Shown here piece by piece: positions 8,411 to 17,523 of a stretch of 64,000 nt of DNA. This DNA is from Paraburkholderia sp. ZP32-5 (lineage in GTDB: Bacteria > Pseudomonadota > Gammaproteobacteria > Burkholderiales > Burkholderiaceae): contig NZ_JAJEJP010000003.1 of the NCBI RefSeq assembly GCF_021390495.1, positions 1,116,001-1,180,000 on the forward strand, in the 5' to 3' direction. A program made the translations under genes and the position numbers. The notes below the pieces were generated by a model, which had not been told where the DNA came from, ran no database searches, and was given only the letters and a program-made list of their open reading frames with translations. Position 1 is the first letter of the stretch, and each line of letters opens with the position of its first letter.

Positions 8411-9827
8411 CGCGCAGCAACTCCCGATAGTCGACGATAAAGCCCGTTACGGCGGCGCCCGCCGCCATGCCGGGACTCATCAGATGGGTGCGCACGCCAC
8501 GTCCCTGGCGTCCGACGAAATTGCGGTTGGTGGTGGACGCGATCCGCTCGCCCGAGCGGCCTTCGTCGCCGTTGATCGCGAGGCACATCGAACAGCCGGG
8601 CTCGCGCCACTCGGCGCCGGCCGCGATAAAAACGCGGTCGAGCCCTTCCGCGATCGCCGCGTTCTGCACCGCGCGCGAACCCGGCACGATCAGCGTCGGC
8701 ACGCGAACGCGCCGGCCACCCAGTACCGCTGCCGCGGCGCGCAGATCTTCGAGGCGGCCATTGGTGCAGGAGCCGATAAAGACGCGATCGACCGCGACGC
8801 CTTCGATGGGCTGCGCGGGCCGCAAGTCCATATAGTCGAGCGCCGCGAGCGTGCGCTCGCGCTCGGCCGCATCGTCGAGATCGGCGGGATCGATGACCGC
8901 GCCATCGATCGGCGTCGATTGCGAAGGATTCGTGCCCCAGGTCACCATCGGCGCGACGCGTGCCGCGTCGAGCGTCACCTCGCGCGCGAACGTGGCGCCG
9001 GCATCGGTTTGCAAGCTCCGCCATTGCGTCACCGCGGCATCCCATTCGGCGCCTTGTGGCGCGAACTCGCGGCCGCGCAGCCAGGCGAACGTCTTGTCGT
9101 CGGGGGCGATCAGACCGGCGCGCGCACCGGCCTCGATCGACAGATTGCACAGCGTCATGCGTGCCTCGATCGACAGCGCGCTGACCGCCTCGCCCGCGTA
9201 CTCGACCACGTGCCCGACGCCGCCCGCCACGCCGATCCGCGCGATCATCGCAAGCGCGAGATCCTTGGCCGTGACACCGGCGGCAAGCCGGCCCACGAAC
9301 GACGCGCGCATGGTCTCGGGACGGCGTTGCCACAGCGTTTGCGTCGCCAGCACGTGCGCGACTTCCGATGCGCCGATGCCGAAGCCGAACGCGCCGAGCG
9401 CGCCGTGCGTCGACGTATGGCTGTCGCCGCACACCACCGTCATGCCCGGCAGCGTCAGCCCCTGCTCCGGACCGGTCACGTGCACGATGCCGTGGCGCGG
9501 ATCGTCGAGCGCGAACATCGACACGTGTTGCTCGCGGGTGAAATGAATCAGGCTTTCGACGAGTTCGCGCCGCTCGGCATCGACGACATCGGCAATCGAG
9601 CGGCCGCGTGACGGCGCGTAGTGGTCGGCCATCGCAAACGTCGCGTCCGGCCGCCGTACACGCAGACCCTTGCGCTTGAGCGTGTCGAACGTGTCGCGCG
9701 GCAGGTCGTCGCCGACGTAGTGCCGGTCGATGTAGATCAGCGTATGCCCGTCATCGCGCGCGTGGACGACATGCCGTTCCCACAGCTTGTCGAACAGCGT
9801 ACGCGCGGGTGTCGAAGTGGAAATCAC
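8388..9827 (-). CDS. leuC: 3-isopropylmalate dehydratase large subunit family protein (LeuC paralogue)
   Basis: Aconitase-superfamily large subunit of 479 residues. The three [4Fe-4S] ligands are present: Cys354 in GSCTNGR, and Cys412 and Cys415 in EPGCSMC. The CGDSHTSTHGALG motif (near 133-145) and the N-terminal TLFDKLWERHVV are also typical. The start is most likely GTG at 9827, with CGGAG five bases upstream, because this places the conserved N-terminus correctly. No in-frame ATG nearby fits. It is the first structural gene after the LysR regulator, 193 bases downstream. With leuD, leuB and the ABC genes behind it on the same strand, it may serve a catabolic rather than biosynthetic route. 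Confidence 0.87.
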   Translation of the reverse strand: MISTSTPARTLFDKLWERHVVHARDDGHTLIYIDRHYVGDDLPRDTFDTLKRKGLRVRRPDATFAMADHYAPSRGRSIADVVDAERRELVESLIHFTREQHVSMFALDDPRHGIVHVTGPEQGLTLPGMTVVCGDSHTSTHGALGAFGFGIGASEVAHVLATQTLWQRRPETMRASFVGRLAAGVTAKDLALAMIARIGVAGGVGHVVEYAGEAVSALSIEARMTLCNLSIEAGARAGLIAPDDKTFAWLRGREFAPQGAEWDAAVTQWRSLQTDAGATFAREVTLDAARVAPMVTWGTNPSQSTPIDGAVIDPADLDDAAERERTLAALDYMDLRPAQPIEGVAVDRVFIGSCTNGRLEDLRAAAAVLGGRRVRVPTLIVPGSRAVQNAAIAEGLDRVFIAAGAEWREPGCSMCLAINGDEGRSGERIASTTNRNFVGRQGRGVRTHLMSPGMAAGAAVTGFIVDYRELLRDATADHA

Positions 9828-9982
9828 ACAGGCTCCGTGAGGTGCCGCCGGATGGGCGGTATCGATGGAGCTCAGTCTGCGTGCGACAAAAATGCGGCTG
9901 AAGACGTATTTCGGAACACACGCTGCGTGAACCGCGATGGCTGACGTTGCTGCGATGCATCGCAACGGGCAGCCGTGCGCTC

Positions 9983-10018
9983 GGGTATGCGCGCCGGTAC
10001 GCGCTCAGGTACGCGTGT
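9983..10018. repeat. 12-bp tandem repeat, three degenerate copies
   Basis: Units at 9983-9994, 9995-10006 and 10007-10018 share the core GGTAYGCG. The array abuts the end of the LysR gene and lies upstream of leuC. It belongs to a set of similar short arrays in gene gaps of this window. Confidence 0.6.
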
Positions 10019-10020
10019 AT

Positions 10021-10983
10021 TCAGGTGGTGAGGAAATCGACGAGCACGCGCGTCGCGGTCGGCAACTCTTCGCCCTGACGGATGCAGAGTTTGTGCAGCC
10101 GGCTCGCCCATGGCTCGTCGAGCGGAATTTCCGCGATGTGCATCGCGGCCGCGCGGCCCGTGACGAAATAGTCCGGCACCACGCCGATGCCGAGTTCCGC
10201 CTGAGCCATCCGGCACACCGCGTCGAAGCCGGCCACGCGGATGCGCGATCGCAACGTACGTCCCGCTTCGCAGGCAAGGCGCTCGACCAGCGTCTGGATC
10301 GAGCTGTACGGCTCCTGCATGATCAACGTGTGGTCGAGCAGTTCTTCGAAGCGCAGGTTGCGGCGCCCGACGAGCGGATGATTGGCCGGCGCGACGACCA
10401 CGAGCCGGTCCACATAGCACGGCATCACGTCGAGATTGTCGACCGGCTGGTCGCCCCAGAATATGCCGAGGTCGGCCGCGCCTTCGCGCACTGAATGAAC
10501 GACGCCGGTGCTGGTATCCGGCCGCAGTTCGACGGTCACGTTCGGGTAATCCCGCATGAAACGGCCCAGCGCGTCCGGGAAAAAGCCGAACAGCGCCGAC
10601 TCGTTGGCCGACGCGCGAATATGTCCGCGTGCACCCTTCGACTCCGCGGTGAATTCCGCCATCTCGCTTTCGAGCCGCGTCAGATCGCGCAGGATACGGC
10701 GCGAATGACTGAGCAGCGCTTCGCCCGCGCTCGTCAACGTGACGCCGCGACGATGCCGTTCGAGCAGCGGCGCGCCCAGCGCAAGCTCGAGATCCGCGAG
10801 ACGCTTGCTGACCGCCGACGGCGCCAGGTGCTCGCGCTCGGCGGCTTTCGCGATGCTTGCTTCCTCGACGACCGCGATGAAGAGCCGCAGCGTCACGAGG
10901 TCGAGACGCGATACGAGCTGACTGCGAAATGGTGGCGGCTGGGTTTTGTCCTGGTCTGCGCTGTCGGGCCGGTTCTGAAGCAT
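10021..10983 (-). CDS. LysR-type transcriptional regulator
   Basis: A 320-residue LTTR. The winged HTH occupies about residues 28-88, with LDLVTLRLFIAVVEEASIAK and SAVSKRLADLE as recognisable helices, and the effector domain follows from about 115. The ATG at 10983 places about 25 residues before the HTH; the frame is open 65 codons further upstream without a ribosome site. It is co-oriented with and just upstream of the leuCDB-like genes, so it is the probable regulator of that operon and its ABC importer. An LTTR linked to leu genes would normally sense an intermediate such as isopropylmalate; here the effector is unknown. Confidence 0.87.
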   Translation of the reverse strand: MLQNRPDSADQDKTQPPPFRSQLVSRLDLVTLRLFIAVVEEASIAKAAEREHLAPSAVSKRLADLELALGAPLLERHRRGVTLTSAGEALLSHSRRILRDLTRLESEMAEFTAESKGARGHIRASANESALFGFFPDALGRFMRDYPNVTVELRPDTSTGVVHSVREGAADLGIFWGDQPVDNLDVMPCYVDRLVVVAPANHPLVGRRNLRFEELLDHTLIMQEPYSSIQTLVERLACEAGRTLRSRIRVAGFDAVCRMAQAELGIGVVPDYFVTGRAAAMHIAEIPLDEPWASRLHKLCIRQGEELPTATRVLVDFLTT

Positions 10984-11224
10984 GTTTTTGCTGTCCGGGA
11001 TTGATGGAACTATCGCTGGATGAGTCTCCGGCATGCGCGCAACTACACGTTGCGACGGCTGATGCCGTGCGACGGATTGTACGCAGTCAATATTGTGGAG
11101 GTCGATAGGTCCGCGACGGCGGTGCGATGCGCAGAGGTGCGCTGAAGCAGGCAGTTGATTCCCGCGACGCCTTAACAAGACGCTGCGGGCGATACGTTAG
11201 ACAGATTCCAACGGCAAGACGCTT

Positions 11225-12148
11225 TTAACCAGCCGATGCGATGCGCGGGCCGAGCCAGTCGAGCACGACCTTAAACACCTGTTCGCTGTTCGTGTCCATC
11301 ATCATCATGTGCGTATTGCCACGGATGCCGAGCGCGGGCAGATCAAGCCGCTCCGCCTGTCCGCCGGCGGCATTCCACGCCGCGATCGATGCATCCGCAT
11401 GATCGGCAAGCGCACGCCAATGCGCGCTTTGCTCGATGAAATCGCCGAACACCATCAGCGCCGGCTTGCCGGCCAGATCTCCTTCGAACGAAGCCGGCAC
11501 GCCGTGCGGTTCGAGCGCGACGCAGGCGCGCACCAGATCGCGCGCCTCACTCGCAATACCGGCTGCGCCGCATACGAGACCGCCACCCTGACTGAAGCCA
11601 AGCAGCGCGCACGGACCGATACGCTTGACGACTTCGATCAGCGCCTGCTGCTGCAAGCCGCGCGTGCTCGGCCAGCGCGGCACGGTTTGCGCCGACAGGC
11701 CCGGCATCGCCTCCGATGGAAACCGGTGGCCCGCATAATCGAAGCGGTAAATCTGCGCGGCCTCCTCATCGCTGCGCGACAGCGGACGATCGGGCCACAC
11801 ACCGTCGAGCGCGCAGAAGCCCGCGCGCCCGCGCTCGATGTTATCCACCACGTACACCGACACGCCCGCTTCCAGCAGCAGTTGCAGCCAGCCCGGTCGG
11901 CCGTCCGGCGTGTCTTCCCACATCGCGCCCGTCAGGCCGCCGCCATGCATCAGCACGAGCGGCACCTCGTAGCGCGGCGCGGCCTGCAGAAAATACTGCA
12001 CGTACGCGGCCTCGATCCAGTACGTGCCGTTCGGATCGTATTCGCGCGTCTCCGTCGACGATAACGTCACCTGATACGGCGTTTGCCCCGCGACACTCAC
12101 GCGCCGCCCGCCGACGAAAAAGCTGCCTGTCTTGCGAAGTGTAATCAT
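11225..12148 (-). CDS. Alpha/beta hydrolase, esterase-713-like
   Basis: A 307-residue alpha/beta hydrolase. The nucleophile elbow is GFSQGGG with Ser186, the likely catalytic His is His280 (GNTHMMMMD) and a candidate acid is Glu213. The oxyanion region HGGGLTGAMWEDTPDGRPGW and the following VYVVDNIERGRAG closely resemble the Alcaligenes esterase 713 family as I remember it. No signal peptide is visible, so it is probably cytoplasmic. The start at 12148 (MITLRKTGSFF) has GGGA upstream and is preferred to one 33 bases earlier. As the last gene of the cupin operon it probably hydrolyses an ester or lactone intermediate. Confidence 0.8.
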   Translation of the reverse strand: MITLRKTGSFFVGGRRVSVAGQTPYQVTLSSTETREYDPNGTYWIEAAYVQYFLQAAPRYEVPLVLMHGGGLTGAMWEDTPDGRPGWLQLLLEAGVSVYVVDNIERGRAGFCALDGVWPDRPLSRSDEEAAQIYRFDYAGHRFPSEAMPGLSAQTVPRWPSTRGLQQQALIEVVKRIGPCALLGFSQGGGLVCGAAGIASEARDLVRACVALEPHGVPASFEGDLAGKPALMVFGDFIEQSAHWRALADHADASIAAWNAAGGQAERLDLPALGIRGNTHMMMMDTNSEQVFKVVLDWLGPRIASAG

Positions 12149-12196
12149 CGTCCGTTCCCGCTCATGCCGACATGTCGCCATTATGTTGCAGCATGC

Positions 12197-13186
12197 TCAC
12201 ACGCGCACCGCGCTCAACGTCTCGGGCGCGAACAACTCTTCCGGCTTGAGCAGACGATGGCACACGCCCTGTTCATAGCCGAACTTCAGAAACGCTTCGA
12301 GCGTGGTCCGGTTCGGCTCCAGTCCGTAGGGCCACACGTCGGCGCCGAACAGTGCCTGTGCTTCGGCCAGACGCGCGGGCATCCATGGCAGCGGGAAGTG
12401 CGAACAGGTGATATCGCTGAGCCGGTGCAGACTGTTGCGCTTCGCTTCCTCGAACGCCTTGACCAGATTGCCCGCGATCCAACGATTCTTTTCGAAGGTG
12501 TCGCGACGCATCACCATCAGATGCATGATCGGAAAAATGCGCGTGGCCTCGTAGTACTCGCGCTCGCTGTCGATAAAGCTCGGGAAAAGCCGCACGATCT
12601 CGTCCGCGCGTTCGCGCTCCGGCTCGGGCGGCCGCGCGCTCAGCACCGCATCGAGCTTGCCGTCGAGCAGCAGCGAGGTCAGCGAATGGCCCGGCTCCGC
12701 GCGATACGACACACCTTCCGGCACGCGCACGTTGACTTTCTCCTTGCGCCCCGCCTGATTCACGCCGCCCTGCACCCATTCGATCTCGGACAGCGGAATA
12801 CCGAGCGAATGCGCGATCCAGCCGCGCGAATAGATCGCGGCCGTTTGTGCCCACTCGGGGATGCCGATGCGCTTGCCGCGCAGATCTTCGGGGCGCCGCA
12901 CCGGACCATCCCGGCGCACATACAGCGACGACTGCCGAAACGAGCGCGACGGAAACACCGGCAGGCCGACGAGCCGGTCATCGCCCTGCGAGCGCAGCGA
13001 TGAAAACTTGCCGAACGACATCTCCGAAACGTCCCACTCCTGGAAATGCGTGGTGCGATAAAAGATCTCTTCGACATTGAGCACCGACGGCACCAGTTCG
13101 ATGCCTTCAGGCTGCACGCGTCCACTGACGAGGTCACGCACGTGGTCGTAATCGCTGACGGCGAGGCTCAGGCTTAGTTTCGACAT
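12197..13186 (-). CDS. 4,5-dihydroxyphthalate decarboxylase-like (PBP2-fold) protein
   Basis: A 329-residue protein of the family annotated as 4,5-dihydroxyphthalate decarboxylase-like, which has a periplasmic-binding-protein type II fold but no signal peptide here. Recognisable segments are the N-terminal LSLSLAVSDYDHVRDLVSGRV, GLPVFPSRSFRQSSLYVRRD near 78 and DLRGKRIGIPEWAQTAA near 105. Some family members decarboxylate aromatic acids; others are uncharacterised. The ATG at 13186 follows AAGAGAG. It lies in the same operon as a ring-cleavage-type cupin, which supports an aromatic acid role but does not prove it. Confidence 0.75.
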   Translation of the reverse strand: MSKLSLSLAVSDYDHVRDLVSGRVQPEGIELVPSVLNVEEIFYRTTHFQEWDVSEMSFGKFSSLRSQGDDRLVGLPVFPSRSFRQSSLYVRRDGPVRRPEDLRGKRIGIPEWAQTAAIYSRGWIAHSLGIPLSEIEWVQGGVNQAGRKEKVNVRVPEGVSYRAEPGHSLTSLLLDGKLDAVLSARPPEPERERADEIVRLFPSFIDSEREYYEATRIFPIMHLMVMRRDTFEKNRWIAGNLVKAFEEAKRNSLHRLSDITCSHFPLPWMPARLAEAQALFGADVWPYGLEPNRTTLEAFLKFGYEQGVCHRLLKPEELFAPETLSAVRV

Positions 13187-13262
13187 ATCGACTCTCTTCG
13201 GTATGAAAAATTGAATGGATGTTTCCGCGCGCACCCCTCTGTGCGCGCGTTTGAACGTGTGG

Positions 13263-13304
13263 GTTTCAATGCGCGGGTTTCAGTGCGCGAGTTTCAGTGT
13301 GCAT
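13263..13304. repeat. 14-bp tandem repeat, three copies
   Basis: Units at 13263-13276, 13277-13290 and 13291-13304 with consensus GTTTCARTGCGCGR. The array fills much of the gap between the MFS gene and the decarboxylase-like gene, and its last unit runs into the MFS stop codon. Confidence 0.7.
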
Positions 13305-14655
13305 TGGTGACGACGACATGCGGCTGCGAAGGCCCGACCGTCAGCACCAGCATCGCCGTCATCAGCACCGCGACGCCGATCGCCGCGAACATCACGCCGG
13401 GGCCGCCCGACAACTGCTGCAAAATGCCCGCCACGGCCGGCCCGAACATCGCGCCGACGCGCGACAGCCCGAGAAACACGCCGACGCCCGTGCCACGCAT
13501 CTCGGTCGGATAGGCGGCCGCGACGAGGTTGTTCAGCACGATCTGCGAGCCGACCACGAAGGCGCCCGCGCCGGCCACGGCGATCATCGTCGTGGTGCGG
13601 TCGGTCGCCCAGGCGAGCAGTGCGACCGTCGCCGCGCCGAGCACATACGACGCTGAAATCACTCGGCGCCGATCGCCGACGCGGTCCGACACGTAGCCCG
13701 ACACCAGCCCGCCGACCACCGCCATGCCGGCGAACAGCGAGCCATACGCGAAGCTCGACGACAGGTTTTCACCGCGCTTGAGCATGATCGTCGGAAGCCA
13801 GCCCGACAGGCCGTAAGCCGAGAACAGGCTCAACGAGCCGGCGGCCCAGAAGCTTAGCGTGCGCAGCCGGTACTCGCGCGACAACAGCAGCGCGAGCGGA
13901 CTTCTGCGCGACAGCGGACCACCCGACGCGAACTGCCCCGCGTCATAGACTGCCGCGCGCTCCGGGCGCAAGCGGTACAGCAGCGGCTTCACTTCGTCCC
14001 AACGGCCGCGGCTGGCGAGAAAGCGCGGCGACTCCGGCAGCCACAGTTGAATCGCCAGCGCGAACACCAGCGCGGCGCCGCCCATGTAATAGAGGCTCTG
14101 CCAGCCGTAATGCGGCGTGAGCCACGCCGCGATCAGCCCCGCCGACGACGAGCCGCTAACCCAGCCGAGCGAGAAGAACACGGTCGTGAACACATTCGAC
14201 GAACGCTTCGGCGCGATCTCGTTGATATAGGTGATCGCGAGCGGCATCAGCAGGCCGAGCGCGAGCCCCATCACGATGCGCAGCGCCATGTACGACGCGA
14301 GGCTGTGCGCGAACAGTGCGATCGCGACACTCATCGCGCCCGAACCCCAGCAGCCGAGCAGCAGAATGCTGCGCCGTCCGAAGCGGTCGCCGAGCAGGCC
14401 GCTGACGGCCGAGCCCGCCGCGAATCCGGCGAGCCCGCTCGACAGCATGATGCCGATACGGGTCGGCGACAAACCCCACGGCCCCGCCACGTAATGGACG
14501 ATATAGGCCGAGTTGTACAGGTCGTAGCCGTCGAACAGCAGGATCAGCGAGATCAGAATACCGAGCCGTATATGAAAGCCGCCGAGCCGCGCGTCCTCCA
14601 GTTCCTGGCGCACGTCGATACGCCCCGCCGGCATCGACACCTTGTGTTGAGCCAT
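13294..14655 (-). CDS. MFS transporter, aromatic acid:H+ symporter (AAHS)-like
   Basis: Twelve-helix carrier of 453 residues. LILLFDGYDLYNSAYIVH in helix 1 carries the DGYD motif used by AAHS carriers such as PcaK and BenK. GDRFGRRSILLLG (about 89-101) and SDRVGDRRR near 325 are the two MFS loop signatures. LPESPRFLASRG precedes the central loop. Such proteins import aromatic carboxylates with protons across the inner membrane. The ATG has CGGAGA upstream. The porin gene ends 14 bases before this start, so outer- and inner-membrane uptake are encoded side by side within the cupin operon. Confidence 0.87.
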   Translation of the reverse strand: MAQHKVSMPAGRIDVRQELEDARLGGFHIRLGILISLILLFDGYDLYNSAYIVHYVAGPWGLSPTRIGIMLSSGLAGFAAGSAVSGLLGDRFGRRSILLLGCWGSGAMSVAIALFAHSLASYMALRIVMGLALGLLMPLAITYINEIAPKRSSNVFTTVFFSLGWVSGSSSAGLIAAWLTPHYGWQSLYYMGGAALVFALAIQLWLPESPRFLASRGRWDEVKPLLYRLRPERAAVYDAGQFASGGPLSRRSPLALLLSREYRLRTLSFWAAGSLSLFSAYGLSGWLPTIMLKRGENLSSSFAYGSLFAGMAVVGGLVSGYVSDRVGDRRRVISASYVLGAATVALLAWATDRTTTMIAVAGAGAFVVGSQIVLNNLVAAAYPTEMRGTGVGVFLGLSRVGAMFGPAVAGILQQLSGGPGVMFAAIGVAVLMTAMLVLTVGPSQPHVVVTNAH

Positions 14656-14669
14656 GTTGTTCTCCGTTA

Positions 14670-15731
14670 TCAGAAGCTGTGTTTGATGCCGATCATGGCA
14701 CCGGTCTGGTTGCTGCCCGTCGTCACGTCGCCGATGGCGCGCACGCCGATGTTCAGCCCTTTGGAATTGCTGATGTAAGACGCTTCGGCGTAGATATCCG
14801 TACGCTTGGACAGGAAGTAGTCGGCGAGCAGCACGCCGCTGGTGGCCTTCTGGCCGGTGCCGCGAATGCGCTCCTGATAGCCGCCGAGCGAGATCGTCAA
14901 CGGCGCATTGACCTGCCAGGAGGTGCCCAGCCAGTACAGCAGCGAGCTTTGCAGCGTCGACGTGTTGCGGATGTTCAGCCAGCGCGTGCCCACGTACGCC
15001 TTGACCGGTCCGAATGCGTAGGTCGCGCCGCCGACCACGCGCATCTGCGTGTAGTCTTGCGTCGCGATCGACGTGCCCTGCATCTGGTCATAGGCGACAC
15101 CGACATTCGCGGGGCCCGTTGCATATTGCAGCGAGAAGCTGTATTCGCGGCCGACCTTCGAATGCCCCGGCACCTGCGCGCCGTTGGCGATCGTCGAATC
15201 GAAGCCCGAGCTGTACAACGCGCCGAAGGTTACGCCGGAGAAACGCGCGAGATAGCGCACCGAGTTATCGGCGCGGCCGACCAGCGTCGCATCGTAGCCC
15301 TGCGCCGAATAGCTCGGATTGAACTGCAACGGGTCGTACACGAACATCAGTTCGTACAGCAGGTTGTATTGCCGGCCGAGCGTCAGCTCGCCGTAACGCG
15401 TACTCACACCGACGTACGCTTTGCGGCCGAACATGCGGCCGCCCTGGCCGAGCGTGCCGTTGTTCAGCGAGAAGCCATTTTCGAGATCGAATATCGCCTT
15501 GATGCCGCCGCCGAGATCCTCGACGCCGCGCAAGCCCCAGCGCGAACCCGCGAGGCTGCCGGACTGCATGCGCACCGCGGTGCCGGACGTACCGTTCGGA
15601 CCGGGCACGTGATTGGCCACTTCGATACCGACATCAGTGATGCCATACAGCGTCACGGAGCTTTGTGCATAGGCACAAGGCGCGATCGCGCAGGACATCG
15701 AGAGTGCTGCGAGAGTAAAGCGTCTCTTCAC
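14670..15731 (-). CDS. Outer-membrane porin, Burkholderia OmpC/gram-negative porin type
   Basis: A 353-residue porin. The signal peptide (about 1-22, ending CAYA) is followed by QSSVTLYGITDVGIEVAN, the usual first strand. GSLAGSRWGLRGVEDLGGG and the loop after FGRKAYVG are family hallmarks, and the last residues (IGIKHSF) end in Phe as needed for BAM insertion. It starts at GTG with AGGAG eight bases upstream. It would allow passive entry of the substrate of the surrounding operon. Two further members of the same family occur in this window (31463 and 59696), each near a different catabolic set. Confidence 0.93.
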   Translation of the reverse strand: MKRRFTLAALSMSCAIAPCAYAQSSVTLYGITDVGIEVANHVPGPNGTSGTAVRMQSGSLAGSRWGLRGVEDLGGGIKAIFDLENGFSLNNGTLGQGGRMFGRKAYVGVSTRYGELTLGRQYNLLYELMFVYDPLQFNPSYSAQGYDATLVGRADNSVRYLARFSGVTFGALYSSGFDSTIANGAQVPGHSKVGREYSFSLQYATGPANVGVAYDQMQGTSIATQDYTQMRVVGGATYAFGPVKAYVGTRWLNIRNTSTLQSSLLYWLGTSWQVNAPLTISLGGYQERIRGTGQKATSGVLLADYFLSKRTDIYAEASYISNSKGLNIGVRAIGDVTTGSNQTGAMIGIKHSF

Positions 15732-15922
15732 TGGAGTGTCTCCTGAGTTTTTCTATTCGTCTGTGGGGATGGGGTCGCCCTCCCCCGATCGACAGCGCGG
15801 CGCGCGTTGCCGAACGTCGACAAACCAGCCCGTGAAATCACGAGTGGTATTGTCTTCGGTTGGCTTGACCGCCGGTTAGCCGATTCGGCGGTTCAGGCTG
15901 GTTCAGCTCACTTCGGCTCGCC

Positions 15923-16912
15923 TCAGTTGAGGCGTGGTGGTTCGCGGCGCGGCTGCGGCAACGGCAAGCCGAGCCCCGCCTCGATCGCGAGCGCATACAG
16001 ACGCAGGCCGAGCGCGAGATCCGACACGCCCATGCCCATCGCCTTGAACACGGTGATGTCGTCGGAAGCGGTACGGGCCTGCTGTTGCGCGATCACATCG
16101 CATAGCGGGCTCACTTCGTTCCATGCGTTACGTGCGCCGTATGCGCGTACGAACTCCGTCGACAGACGCTGCGCCGCGCCGAGATCGTCGACGACCGCGC
16201 GCGTGCAACGGGCGAACACATCGTCGGCCAGTTCGATGCGCTCTTCGGTGATTGCGCCGACCGCGTTGACGTGCGTGCCGCGCGCAAGCATCGACGCGGA
16301 CAGAAACGCTTCGGTCGCGCGCGTCACCGTGGTGACGATCGGTGCATCGGCAACCGCGGCTTCCACCGACGCGGCCTCGACGATCTCGATGTCGAACTTG
16401 TCGCGCGCCCGCTCGACGAATGCGCGCCGCTTGTCCGGCGTCGGGCTATACACGCGCACGAGTTTCAGCCGACGCACCGCGGCCACCGCGGCCAGTTGCG
16501 CGAGCGCCTGCTTGCCGGTGCCGATCAGCGCGAACACGTCGGCATCGGCCCGCGCGAGCCACTTCGTCGCGACACCTGAAATGCCGCCGGTGCGCATCTG
16601 ACCGAGCGCGAACGCTTCGAGAATCGCCTTCAACTGACCGTTCGCGCTATCGAACAGAATCAGCAGCGGACACGCGCCGCCTTCGGTATGCGCCCACGTC
16701 TTGGTGCCGACGATGCTGGCCTGCTGATACGCGGCGCCGATCGCGTGCAGATTGTTATGCCCCCACGCAACATGCGTCTTGCCCATGTTGCGCGCCGCGC
16801 CGCTCGCCTGTTGCGCGAGGCCGGCTTCGAGCGCTTCGATCGCGCCCGACAGATTCATCAGCGACACGATCTGCTGCTCGGAAATCCACACCGGAGTGTT
16901 CATCGCGTTCAT
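15923..16912 (-). CDS. Ornithine cyclodeaminase/mu-crystallin family protein (first of three)
   Basis: Rossmann-fold protein of 329 residues. Residues that bind substrate and cofactor in the family are present: Arg41, Lys71 (GTKTWAHTE) and Arg107 (QMRTGG), followed by the NAD-binding FALIGTGKQA near 140. The family includes ornithine cyclodeaminase, ketimine and imino-acid reductases and alanine dehydrogenase. It starts at 16912 with GAGG seven bases upstream and overlaps the preceding gene by four bases (ATGA). Within an operon of aromatic-type enzymes it more likely handles an imine or amino-acid intermediate than ornithine; this is inference. Confidence 0.85.
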   Translation of the reverse strand: MNAMNTPVWISEQQIVSLMNLSGAIEALEAGLAQQASGAARNMGKTHVAWGHNNLHAIGAAYQQASIVGTKTWAHTEGGACPLLILFDSANGQLKAILEAFALGQMRTGGISGVATKWLARADADVFALIGTGKQALAQLAAVAAVRRLKLVRVYSPTPDKRRAFVERARDKFDIEIVEAASVEAAVADAPIVTTVTRATEAFLSASMLARGTHVNAVGAITEERIELADDVFARCTRAVVDDLGAAQRLSTEFVRAYGARNAWNEVSPLCDVIAQQQARTASDDITVFKAMGMGVSDLALGLRLYALAIEAGLGLPLPQPRREPPRLN

Positions 16913-17463
16913 GGTTGATCCTCGAAAATCGACGGCACCGGCGGCGTCAGCCGCAGCGTGTTGACGGCCAGCGCGTGCGTCACATAGCGGCCGATCAGCA
17001 TCACGAACGCCATCGCTTCGGCGGGCGTGACGAGTTGGGCGAACGCGTCGAACTCGTCGCGCACATCGAGTCCGCGTGTGCGCAGCGCTTTCAGCGCGTA
17101 GATTTGCGCTGCCTTGTCGACGTCGTTCAACTCACTCGCCGCGACGGGATCGAGCTGGTTGATCTGCGCGATCCACGTGCGCGGAAAACCGAGCTTCTCA
17201 CTCAGGCGTTCATGCTGATGACGCTCGTAGCGGTTCTCCATGAAGCTCGCCACCGTCAGCGCGCCGAGTTCGGTGAGCCGGTCGGGCAGCGCGTCCTTCA
17301 ACGCATCGGTGAAATGCATGAAGTTCAGGATCACGCCGGGCGCATTGCCCGCGCACTTGAACAGCTCGCCGAGATAACGCAGGCGCTCGACGCGCGGCGT
17401 CAGATAAGCAGCCAGATCGGGCCGCAGGTCGGCCATCTCCAGCCGTGGAATCCTGTCGCTCAT
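16909..17463 (-). CDS. Carboxymuconolactone decarboxylase-family (AhpD-like) protein
   Basis: A 184-residue all-helical protein. ELFKCAGNAPGVILNFMHFTDAL and the RLTELGALTVASFMENRYERHQH block match the CMD/AhpD-like fold, where the ExxxxxxxxxxxxYxxxxH-like pattern forms the active site. The CxxC pair of AhpD is absent, so a peroxidase role is unlikely. Members decarboxylate gamma-carboxymuconolactone or are uncharacterised catabolic proteins. CGGAGACACCG precedes the ATG, and the gene is coupled to the downstream ornithine-cyclodeaminase-family gene by a four-base overlap. Confidence 0.75.
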   Translation of the reverse strand: MSDRIPRLEMADLRPDLAAYLTPRVERLRYLGELFKCAGNAPGVILNFMHFTDALKDALPDRLTELGALTVASFMENRYERHQHERLSEKLGFPRTWIAQINQLDPVAASELNDVDKAAQIYALKALRTRGLDVRDEFDAFAQLVTPAEAMAFVMLIGRYVTHALAVNTLRLTPPVPSIFEDQP

Positions 17464-17488
17464 CGGTGTCTCCGTGGGTTGTTGTTCG

Positions 17489-17518
17489 CGTTATGGTTCA
17501 CGTTGCGGTTCACGTTGC
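17489..17518. repeat. 12-bp direct repeat
   Basis: Two good copies, CGTTATGGTTCA at 17489-17500 and CGTTGCGGTTCA at 17501-17512, with the start of a third (CGTTGC). It lies in the 60-base gap between the DapA-family and CMD-family genes. Confidence 0.6.
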
Positions 17519-17523
17519 CGCGC

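Noticed and set aside
8322..9611. A 429-codon plus-strand frame
   Set aside because: It is antisense to the leuC-like gene, whose iron-sulfur ligands are all present on the minus strand.
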